A stretch of DNA of 64,000 nt. It comes from Calonectria ilicicola (Eukaryota > Ascomycota > Sordariomycetes > Hypocreales > Nectriaceae). Positions within the stretch are counted from its first letter, which is position 1. Each line of letters starts with the position of its first letter. Positions 55,690 through 64,000 of the stretch are shown piece by piece. The position numbers and the translations under genes are program-made. Location: contig CP085829.1 of the NCBI GenBank assembly GCA_020809705.1, forward strand, positions 4,402,001-4,466,000, read 5' to 3'. Under the pieces are notes generated by a model. It saw only the letters and a program-made list of their open reading frames with translations, had not been told where the DNA came from and ran no database searches.

Positions 55690-58191
55690 TTACTCAACCA
55701 AAAATCCTCCGCCGCCATCATCATCGTCATCGACCATGTCGAACTCTTCCGTAACATCACTCGGCGCATCCTCAATTTCTGCATCCAGATTCGCCTCCCT
55801 TGCAGCCTTTTCATCTGCTAATCTTCGCTCTTCCGCATCCACTCCGCTCCAAATCTGCTCTCTGATTCTCAGTCCCATTAACATCTTCCTCCAACCCCTC
55901 AGAGCACGGTGTCTTCTCCGCTCTTCTTCCACCTGCTGTTCCAAATCGCCCAATCCCTCGATAACTGCCAAAATAGCCTCTTCGTACTCTTTCGCAACCA
56001 CAATACCATGCAGAACTGCAGTTCCGTGACGTCCTTTAAACTGAAACCCTGTCAATGCAGGTGCATAGTCGACTCCTACAAGGAAAGCTGCACGAGTTGC
56101 GTGCTCATGAACAATGTGTACACCTCCTGCGGGAATCATGCTTGGCACATAAACATCAATGTTGCCAAACTTGTTCTTTGGAACTTTGCCATTCCGTACT
56201 CTTGGTGGTATGTAGAGTTCCGTCTGTTCCTCTGTGTAGACTGGCGTGCCTGCATCGCCTTGTGCATCCTCTTCTTCCTCCTCCTCTCGGGAGTCCTTTG
56301 GTCGGGCTCTTTTTGGCAACCACTTGGCTGGTATCTCGTTGGGTCTTACCTCCCGACCCATTCTATACCATTTATCTGCGCTTCTAGCAATGCGAACGTC
56401 TTTTCGACGATAGATCTTTTCCAATGGGCCTCGGCTACCAGCGCCGATGGTTCCTGAAGGATTAGCACCTGGTATTAAGACTTCGTTGCGCCGCAAATGT
56501 CGTTCCAAAGCATAGATCGGGTGGTCTTTAAAATCTTGCACATTCCGGGGCATTGGCTCTCTTGCCTCGACGCCGATGAGTTCGTTATCCTCAATCTGGT
56601 CAAGATCGGTTGGCCGTCGCCGCCGGTACATCTTCATCACTCTTTGCCACCACTCCTCGCCCTCTTCTGTCACGTTTCCAATTCGTAGTTTTCTTGTCTT
56701 TGCTGTATATGCTTTGGCGTATCGCTTCGTCACATCTCGTGCAGATCCATCGGCTTCAAATGCCACCACATATGACAGACAGTTTTCCTTGTCTGTGATA
56801 GGCGGCTCCAAGACTCTTGGTTTCCAGAGTGTGTGCGTGACTACAGGATCAATGGGTTGCCACTTTTGGTGTCCAACGTCGAGGATCTCGACCCAGTACA
56901 CTGGATAACTCGATTCCTTTATTCGCTTTGGTGCTTGGAAAGTTGGTCGGGTTTTTGGCGGAGCAACTGGCGGCTCAAAGTTGTAAGCAGTTGCATTAGG
57001 ATGCCCCAGTCTCCGGCGGGCCGTTGAACCGCTTGAAGGTGATCCGTAACCAGCGTTCGCCATTTCTTTGTACTTGGCCATTGTAGCACGCATTTGCTCG
57101 TCCTTTTTGGCCTTTGCCTTCGCCTTGTCCTGCTTGGGCTTGGGGAGCGTCGGGGCACCAGATACACAAGCAAGTGGTTGCAGTGAGCAGACCAACCGCG
57201 CTCGAACTCCTACACTTCGTAAAAGAGCACAAAACAACTGCGCGCCCACATCTCGAGAGCCCTCGAATTTTTTCGCCGCCTCACGAAAGTCGTCGCGATC
57301 TAAACATGACTCCATATCAGAAGGAAGTTCATACTGTTTCTCGTCAGAAAAGCCACACGCATAAAGTCATGCTATCCATACCTCTTGCAAGTGATCTGGT
57401 TCCTCGGCCCACAACGCTCTTCTAAGACCTCTTTCGGTGACTTCGAATTTTGTTTTCCAGATTGCTTCCAACGGCTTGAGCCCATTTTTGAGACTCTCTG
57501 TCCGCCCAAACTGCGAAAGATGTCGCCCAGGTGTTAGATATGAAACTGTTTTATCCGTGAGATGTGGCCGTAGAGTGTCTTGTACACGACGGTCGTTGCA
57601 CCAATGATTGCGCCGCGCCACGTGTGCGAGAAGACAAAGCAGATGGGCTTTGTGGACGTCGGCACGTCGCTCTCGTTCTTCTTTGCTGATGGGTTTGCGC
57701 CTTTCCACGGCCTTTTTCGCCTGGGCTGTAGATTCCTGCTGAACCGTGAGATTAAGTTCCAGGTCCTTTGGTTCCTGCGCAGCGGAGCTTTCCGCTATTG
57801 CGCCAAAATCAACGTCTTCAAAAATCAACTCTTCATCATCTTCTTCGTCGGATTCCAACTCCATGGTTTGCACTGTAGGTTCCGGTATAACAACATCTTC
57901 AAACTCCACATCTTCGTCATCCTCGTCTTCTTCCTCCACAGCTGGCGGGTCTACTGGTGCGACCACAGAGCTTGAAGCTTGTGCGCTTGCCGGTAATGGA
58001 TTCTCCGGGGCCTTCTCTTCTCTTTTCTGGCCTGCGCGACGCCGTTTTACTGGTCTCTCTGGTGAGCTCAGATCTGGCGCATTCACGCCTGCCTCAGCAA
58101 GCATGGCCTGGTAAACATCTGGCTCGCTGGCAGCAGCCCCTGCAGCGCTTCGTCTCGTACTGGATCTCGTGGCCCTCTTGCGTCCAACCAT
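55690..58191 (-). CDS. rad4: DNA repair protein Rad4/XPC family
   Basis: Damage-recognition factor of global-genome nucleotide excision repair, acting in the nucleus with Rad23. Exon 1 58191-57382 and exon 2 57333-55690, separated by a 48-nt intron (GTATGG donor, ACGAGAAACAG acceptor), encode 817 residues. The N-terminal 190 residues are acidic and disordered with basic nuclear signals (VKRRRAGQKR). The transglutaminase-like domain is recognised by VGAQLFCALLRSVGVRARLV near 300 and YPVYWVEILD, the catalytic triad being lost in the family. BHD1 begins near 540 (YALERHLRRNEVLIPGA) and BHD2/3 follow (GNIDVYVPSMIPAGGVHI, GFQFKGRHGTAVLHGIVV, to about 740). The C-terminus is acidic. It is somewhat shorter than yeast Rad4 but within fungal range. 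Start is the ATG before GRKRATRSSTRR. Confidence 0.95.
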
Positions 58192-59075
58192 GATTGCGAA
58201 AATTCCGGACTGCCCGTCCGGTGGCGCCGCGTTGAAGTAAGGAGATGCCCGGTATTACACCATGACTCTGTTGCGTCATCGGGCGCCGCGACAAATCTTT
58301 GTCGCGAGGTCACGTGCGCGCGAAAATCCATTAGACTCGCCAAGCCAACATGAAAACATCTTGAATGGTAAGATGCAGGGAAGTATGACAACCGATTGCA
58401 GTGACTTTTTATGCTTAATTTGAATACGAAAATTCAGTCGTATCAAAACATCCATAAGGAAGCCATACCTAAGCTTGCTTGTAACAAAGCCTTCCTCGCG
58501 TTTAGCACGACTCTTCCGCAAGGCCCTTTTTCATTCGATTCCATCCAAGACTTTACATCTTAAGTCCGATTTCCAGTCTAAAATTCAATGCATCATGAGG
58601 ATTCATGACGTGATTAACCCGGTGCCTAAACGATGGTAAATGCATTGTCCAGAGCAAGTCTGGTCTGATCACTAAACATTAAGAGGGTCGGCCTCGGCTT
58701 CAGTGGCTTTGTCATCCATGAGCTGCCCCAAAATCAGTTCGGCTTTTGACATAAAGCCCCGACTCACGGACCCACCCCTGCCCGATGCAAGGTCACGTCA
58801 GTATTGTCGCATAGACTACTGTACGATTTTTGGATCCAATGGCTTCGATTTGCAAGCAACTGCTATTACACCAAAACGCCGTCGGCGAGTATGCCGCATT
58901 TAGTCACGAATTCAGCACGGCTGCATCGGCCAAGGGCAATTGAATTTGATATAAGAAGCTATTGTAAACTCCCACCAGAAAAACAATCATCGCACAAGCT
59001 CACAATCGAATTACATCTACTTGACCAAGTATACAAATAATCACATTCCACTCTTAAAACCACATTTTTATCATC
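58192..59075. other. Divergent promoter region between Rad4 and the SDR gene
   Basis: No gene supported. The last 150 bases before 59076 are AT-rich with a GATATAAG element near 58948, a possible TATA box for the reductase gene. Confidence 0.5.
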
Positions 59076-60182
59076 ATGGCTGCAAAGAATATCGTCCTTG
59101 TTACCGGTGCCAATGGCTACATTGCCGGCCCAGTCATTGAAGCTTTCCTCCAGGCTGGGTACGCCGTCCGTGGAACTGTCCGATCGAAGGATTCAGCAAA
59201 GGGTCTAGTTAATGCGCTATCCAAATATCAAGATGACCTTGAGATTGTCGAGGTTCCCGATATTGTCGCTCCAGGCGCATTCGATGAGGCTGTTAAGGGT
59301 ACGTATTTTTTATAAATGATATGTGTTCCAACTAACAAGTTTCAGGCGTTTACGCTATCGCTCATCTTGCCTCCCCAGTGAGCCTAAGCTTTACCGACCC
59401 CGAACCTGTCCTGAAGACGGCTCTTGAAGGAACTCGTGGGGTTCTGCAGTCGGCACTAAATGAATCGTCAATCAAGAGCTTTGTTTTGATGTCATCCATT
59501 GCCTCTATTCTCGGTCAGAAGGAGGGCCCTTACACATTTACAGAATCAGACTGGAGCCAGTCTCCAGAGCTCGTCCATCAGCTCGGGAAGAATGCACCTG
59601 GATATCTCATTTACGCAGCAAGCAAGACTGTCGCCGAGCGTGCTCTGTGGGAATTCCGAAACGAAAAAAGCCCCTCATTTACTACTACAGCCATCAACCC
59701 AACGTAAGTCAATAGCCAATTTTATACCTGAGCAAGCAACTAACACTTTCAGTTTCGTCATGGGACCACCAGTCGCCCTTTCTAGGGTCAACGGAACTGC
59801 TGCTTTCATCTATCAAGTGCTTGCGGGACAGGATATCCCAGCACCCCTCTCCGCGGACCCATCCTACGTCGACGTTCGCGACGTTGCTAGAGCCTTTGTC
59901 TACGCCATTAACCATGCAGACAAGGCTGACGGCGAGCGCTACATTTTAGCCAAGGGGATTGTTCCTCCCCAGGCGGCCGCCGACATTCTTCGTGAGGCGT
60001 ACCCCGACCGCCGCGACATCATCAAGGAGGGAACACCTGGCAAGGGCTACACTCCCGACTTTGCATTCCCCGCAGAGCGAAGCATTGACGGATCTAAAAT
60101 AATCAAGGCCACTGGACAGGACCACTACACGGTACAACAGTCCATTATTGATACGGCCAAATTTTTCGAAAAGCTCTTGTAA
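59076..60182 (+). CDS. Gre2-like NAD(P)-dependent aldehyde/ketone reductase
   Basis: Extended short-chain dehydrogenase of the dihydroflavonol reductase/methylglyoxal reductase group, cytosolic, probably NADPH-dependent; substrate unknown. Exons 59076-59298, 59346-59703 and 59753-60182 encode 336 residues. Introns are 47 and 49 nt with GTACGT and GTAAGT donors and CTAAC-type branch motifs. The cofactor motif TGANGYIAG is at residues 10-18, with RGTVRS after strand 2, the usual NADPH-type arginine. The catalytic pair is Y164 and K168 (YAASK), preceded by LMSSIASI, and HLASPV is present near 81. INPT|FVMGPPV spans intron 2. The neighbour 430 bp downstream is a thioredoxin-fold gene on the same strand; a shared stress role is possible but not shown. 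Confidence 0.92.
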
Positions 60183-60613
60183 ACTTTGATAGGCTATCGG
60201 AGTGGCACCACTCTTGTGGGACGACACTTGTAATAATTAAGAATGACAAGAAGATAGATGATAATAGATTAGGATTATTTATTGGTTTAATTACTCAGCA
60301 TCTTACTCAGTGTCTTGTTTTAAGCTTCAATTCCACAGTAGCTCAAGGGAATATACCGAGAAAAGACGGGTTTTCGCATTCATGCGCTAGAGAGCACCCA
60401 ATCCGCGTGCGCTGGATTGCAAATGAAGCCCGAATTCCCTACGGCTGGCGGTGGGGAGCCCCATAAAAACAAATGCGAGCAATAAGGCGTTAGGATGAGC
60501 ACATCTCGCGCACTCCACCCGGACGTACTCTAAATACCTCCAAGGCTCGCCGCAAAAAAGTCAAAGAGAGCCTCTTCAACTTCATTCTTCTCTGCTCCCC
60601 TGCTCTTCTCAAA
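60183..60613. other. Spacer upstream of the TXNDC17-like gene
   Basis: 430 bases with the SDR 3' flank (AT-rich to 60310) and a C/T-rich leader (CTTCATTCTTCTCTGCTCCC) just before the next ATG. Confidence 0.5.
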
Positions 60614-61001
60614 ATGCCTCTCATCGACGCCGACGCCCCGCCCTCCGACTCGGAGACCCACTACGTGGTGTACTTTGCCTCTGGCGAGCCTTCGTGGTGC
60701 CCCGACTGCCGCGACGCTCTGCCCGCACTGAAGAGCGTCTTTGGTCCTGACTCTGCACCCACTGCCCACATTGTCCGCGTCGGCAACCCGCAGGAGTGGA
60801 GGGGCAAGCCCGTCAACAAGTACCGAAAGGCCGCCTACAACATCCAGGGCGTCCCCACCGTTGTGAGGGTTGAGAATGTAAGATTCCAGGGTTCTGTGAT
60901 TGATTCTTTTGCTAATTGGTTTTGCGTAGGGCAAGGAGGTTGCACGTCTAGGCGACATTGAGAGCCAGCAGGAGTCTCTGCTCAGGAAGCTCGTTGCTTA
61001 A
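60614..61001 (+). CDS. TXNDC17-like thioredoxin-fold protein
   Basis: Small thioredoxin-family protein (TRP14/Clot, formerly DUF953), a cytosolic disulphide reductase in animals. Exon 1 60614-60877, a 52-nt intron with GTAAGA donor, and exon 2 60930-61001 give 111 residues. The active site is WCPDC (W28, C29, C32), the family's characteristic motif. HIVRVGNPQEWRGKPVNKYR and the cis-Pro region GVPTVVRV follow, and exon 2 supplies the final strand and helix (KEVARLGDIESQQESLLRKL). Length matches the family. A C/T-rich leader suggests strong expression. Confidence 0.92.
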
Positions 61002-62300
61002 GTAGCAGCATCTAGATTACTTCAATTAACAAAATTGTGGGCCAAAAAGGCAAACCAATCAAAATTTCATGTTTCGCAATTGTGATATTATCAATAATTT
61101 ATCTCTGCTCGTAGACTATCGTGTCGGCCCGTGAAGACGACAGCATACAAACCGAAGCTGCTTGAAACACAACGGGGATACGTACCTTGGTCCAGTTACA
61201 TTTCCTTACCCCGCATATACTAAAATAAATCGCTCCCTTCCAACAATGGGGTGAGCTCCATCGCACAACAGCGACGCTGAAGTCGCTCTCGTCTAGTGGT
61301 TAGGACATTTCGTTGTGGTCATATGAGCATCCCGAGAAAACCTGTGTTCGATTCACAGGAGGTTAGTTCACCTCAAAACCCTCAAGCTAAAACATCTTGC
61401 TAACATTCGCAAAGCGACAAACTCGCTCTCCTCATCTTTTTTTGCGTATTTCGCCTTTTTTTTGTCAAAGTGTGGGCTTGGAAACAAAGGTCCACCCAAA
61501 CAAACTACCAAATGCCCTATGTTTTCCTTTCCTTTTTCGTGATTTCATCTACGATCTAAAGGGTGCTATAACGATACCTTTACCCAAAAATCCCACGAAT
61601 AAATATTACTCGCCCTTCATCAATGTTCCTTCAATCGATAGTTTGACCTGGGCACTCGCCGAGAAAGTCAAGACAAATTCTCCTACGCTTGAATCCCCGG
61701 CGGAAAAAGACCAGCGGTTTGCCAGGAAGTAGACGTTTGGGATCACTGCTTCAAAGATATTTCTCTTCACAGTAAGGCAATGAACCAAGTACATTGAACA
61801 CATCCCATGCGAATACAATATAGCGCATCCCTCAATTTCTCCCACAACCTAAACTACGTGAATTTATGTCTTACAGAAAAAGAAAAAGAAGAAAAAAGAA
61901 TAGAAAAAGGCTGTCAAGCCTATGGTAGGCAGCCTGTGTCGTCAAATTCACGGTGCCGTCTCGTTGGACCTACCCTAGAGCTACAGCATTTCTTCACTTC
62001 GTACGACAACCCATTCAAACAAAACATTAGTTGATGAGTGATATTAAGTCTGTGGTTTGAAAAGAAGCACTATAGTTTGGATCTTCCCATTCTTTCAGTA
62101 GAATACTGTAGTTGGTTGTGTGGCCCCGAATTCACGATTCGTGCATCTTCTTCTTGAGACACAACCAAACTCCATTCTCTGCAATGAACAAGTTACAGAT
62201 GAGGATCGAAAAGTACAGAGAAATATTTAGCATAAAAGCTGGATGAAAAAAAGCCTTGATTTCGCTATAACTTTTTTGGTATCACTATTAACATGCACGT
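61002..62300. other. Intergenic stretch with a tRNA-like sequence
   Basis: Contains the tRNA-His-like sequence at 61285-61358. A 110-codon frame at 61397-61732 lacks an ATG at its start and has no motif; an opposite-strand frame at 61606-61845 is equally unsupported. The rest is 3' flank of two convergent genes. Confidence 0.45.
61285..61358 (+). pseudogene. tRNA-His-like sequence (GUG) with intron and broken acceptor stem
   Basis: The 5' two thirds match a tRNA-His: GCTCTCG, D-arm region TAGTGGTTAGGA, anticodon stem TTTCG/CGAGA, loop TTGTGG with anticodon GTG. A 13-nt insertion sits between positions 37 and 38, the canonical tRNA intron site. The T arm CTGTG-TTCGATT-CACAG is intact, so A and B boxes are present. 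But the next seven bases (GAGGTTA) do not pair with the 5' acceptor strand, which would need CGAGAGC. It is therefore probably a tRNA pseudogene or a tRNA-derived element. The nearest T-run is 75 bases further. Confidence 0.65.
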
Positions 62301-63710
62301 TTAGTCAAATGTAATCTTTGACCCTGCAAACGCCGCCGTCTTTTCCGCATCTTTAGCTTGCTTCCTTGCCTGCCAACTGGGATGCAAAGTTCCTTCATCG
62401 TCTCTCTTAGGCGGTGGCTTCTTGGCCTCGGCCTTGGGTTCCGCATTGGCACCGGTAGCACCGCGCCGACTGAGCGGGTTTCGAATGCCCTTCTTCCATG
62501 GCGTGGCTTGCCCAGCATCCCCATCCACAGCTCCACGCTTCATGTCCCAACCGGAATCGCGACCTCGCTGTCCCTTGGCGGGTGCACGCAAGTGCTTCGC
62601 CTTGGCGCCGAATTTCTTTTCCCAGATGGCCTGACGCTGGCGCTGGCCGAGCCGTTTTTTAGATGGGGCAACGTCTACGTCTGACGCGGACTCGGAACCG
62701 GATATGTAGCCGCCCATCAAAGACGGCAGGAATGTTGAGCCAGTCGGGCGTGCAGCCGAGGACGAGCTCTTTTCCTTCTTTCTCTTTGCAGGTGGGGGAG
62801 ATGGAGATGCAGAGGCTTCTGGTTCATCTTCTTCTTCGGCCTCAGACTCCGATCCAAGCTCAGGTTCGGAAGCCGAGCCCGAAAGTGAAATGTCATCGAG
62901 ATTGGGCTGTTCTTTTCCTCTGAAGCGCTCGTAGCGCGAGTCGTTGAAATCTTCCTCCTCATCTTCCGAACTTCCTAGGAGATGGTCATACTTGGATAAC
63001 GCCTTTTCCTCTGTGGCTTCGTCTTCGCTGTCGAGTTCTTCTGGGACAGGGGCATCCGCATCCTCATCATCAGAAAATCCATTCCATTCTGATTCATCCT
63101 CCTCCTCAACAGACTCTCGCACATCTTCCTCGTCGGCATCCTCCTGAATTTCATCTTTGGGCGGCTTCGGCTGCTCTTCATTCTCGGCCTTGCCCTTGCG
63201 CAAGCGCTTTCCCTTTGCGGGAACCTTAATGTTGAGGGCCTCGCACACGGTCTTGACCGCGCGATTGACAGCCTGCTTGACGGGATCACGGTTGTACAAG
63301 CCGCTGGTAACATTGTGTAGAGCTACGCGTTCCTCTTCAGAGAGTTCGGGTTTCGCGAGGCCGCGACGAATTACTTCAGGTAGGTCGGGGGATTCGGCGA
63401 CGGCTTTGATTTTTAGGAGAGACGAGTGCATGTGCGCGCGGGCGGTCTGGTGAAGATCGAGCGACTGCAAGCTTGGTCAATGACATGGCCTGAGATTATT
63501 TGGATCAATTGGATTACAAACCTTTAGCACAGCGACCTCGCGGTCCAGACGTTCCTTCTTGTCGGGTGTGATGCCATCTTCACGGAGGCGCTTGCTGAGA
63601 CGTTGTCGCTCGAAGCCCTTGGCCGCCTTGAGGGCGCGAGAGATGTCGTCCGAATGCTTGTTGAGCTTTTCCTGTAGGTTGACCTCGCCGGAGCGCTTTC
63701 GTTTGGGCAT
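62301..63710 (-). CDS. bud22: Bud22-family ribosome biogenesis protein
   Basis: Nucleolar factor needed for 18S rRNA processing and small-subunit assembly in yeast. Exon 1 63710-63522, a 57-nt intron (GTTTGT donor) and exon 2 63464-62301 encode 450 residues. The N-terminus is helical (LNKHSDDISRALKAAKGFER, EVAVLK|SLDLHQTARAHM). The middle is strongly acidic with long Glu/Asp/Ser runs (residues about 155-280). The C-terminal Bud22 signature is present: LGQRQRQAIWEKKFGAKAKH, then LHPSWQARKQAKD and the terminal KITFD. The start is the only ATG before the helical region (MPKRKRSGE, also a nuclear signal). It converges with the thioredoxin-like gene. Confidence 0.93.
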
Positions 63711-64000
63711 TTTGGCGTTGTGAGGGCTTGCGTCGTTGATGGGGCTCGGTTTTGGTAGCTCTGGGAAAATCGACGTCAGGTTGAAGAAATTCTAGACAGT
63801 AGCGATAATACGTTGATAACTGTATAATTTGTGTGATCTGTGTGTCATGCACAGTGCGACGCGTTCTCATGCAACTATCGTCGACCCTTGCCATCGGAGC
63901 CGCTCGACGATGGTGGGGGTGTCGCATGATGCGGGGGCCGATGGAAGCTGCGTCATGCCGAAATCCGATTTGGCTTGATTTAGATCCAACTTCCCTCCTA
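63711..64000. other. Upstream region of the bud22 gene
   Basis: Likely the promoter of the minus-strand bud22 gene; no gene start visible on the plus strand before the window ends. Confidence 0.5.

Noticed and set aside
55100..56029. 309-codon plus-strand open frame
   Set aside because: Its second half is antisense to the Rad4 C-terminus and the Ser-runs come from the antisense of acidic codons; no motif in the first half.
61397..61732. 110-codon frame as a gene
   Set aside because: No ATG at its start, no recognised motif, and it sits in the 3' flanks of convergent genes.

Overview
The window looks like nuclear DNA of a filamentous ascomycete, most likely a Sordariomycete and probably Hypocreales. 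Introns are 44-80 nt, most with GTNNGT donors and CTAAC/CTGAC-like branch sites a few bases before the AG. The families present are also typical: HET-domain protein, Zn2Cys6 regulator, two Pth11-related rhodopsin-domain proteins, a salicylate-hydroxylase-like FAD enzyme and an ABC-A transporter. There are no operons, plasmid features or CRISPR arrays. The genus is inference only.

Layout. 0-11 kb is accessory in character: an unresolved coding-like remnant at the left edge, a small acidic unknown gene, the FAD monooxygenase, a 141-bp foldback repeat, a six-exon 7TM rhodopsin-domain gene and a HET-domain gene. 13-17 kb holds a ten-exon type IIC (Na,K-ATPase-like) P-type ATPase. After a 4-kb gap come a small unknown protein with a likely 5' UTR intron, homogentisate 1,2-dioxygenase and a coiled-coil protein (21-25.4 kb). 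26-31 kb carries a disordered coiled-coil protein, a very small spliced gene with a reading-frame conflict and a Vip1-like RRM protein. 32.6-36.6 kb carries a small membrane ORF, a Cys-rich zinc-binding-type protein and a protein with two F-boxes. 36.7-40.6 kb is a pair on the minus strand: 2,2-dialkylglycine decarboxylase and, just upstream, a Zn2Cys6 transcription factor. A gene-poor 4 kb follows, then an eight-exon 7TM gene, tRNA-Asp(GUC), a Cys-rich unknown and a 1617-residue ABC-A transporter (44.5-53.7 kb). The right end is housekeeping: Rad4/XPC, a Gre2-like SDR reductase, a TXNDC17-like thioredoxin-fold protein, a broken tRNA-His-like sequence and Bud22.

Functional links are few. The decarboxylase/regulator pair is the best candidate for a functional unit (inference: use of alpha,alpha-dialkyl amino acids such as 2-aminoisobutyrate). 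Homogentisate dioxygenase stands without its usual tyrosine-degradation neighbours. Both 7TM genes, the ATPase, Rad4 and Bud22 had to be assembled across introns; every exon chain listed was checked for phase by hand and closes to a whole number of codons.
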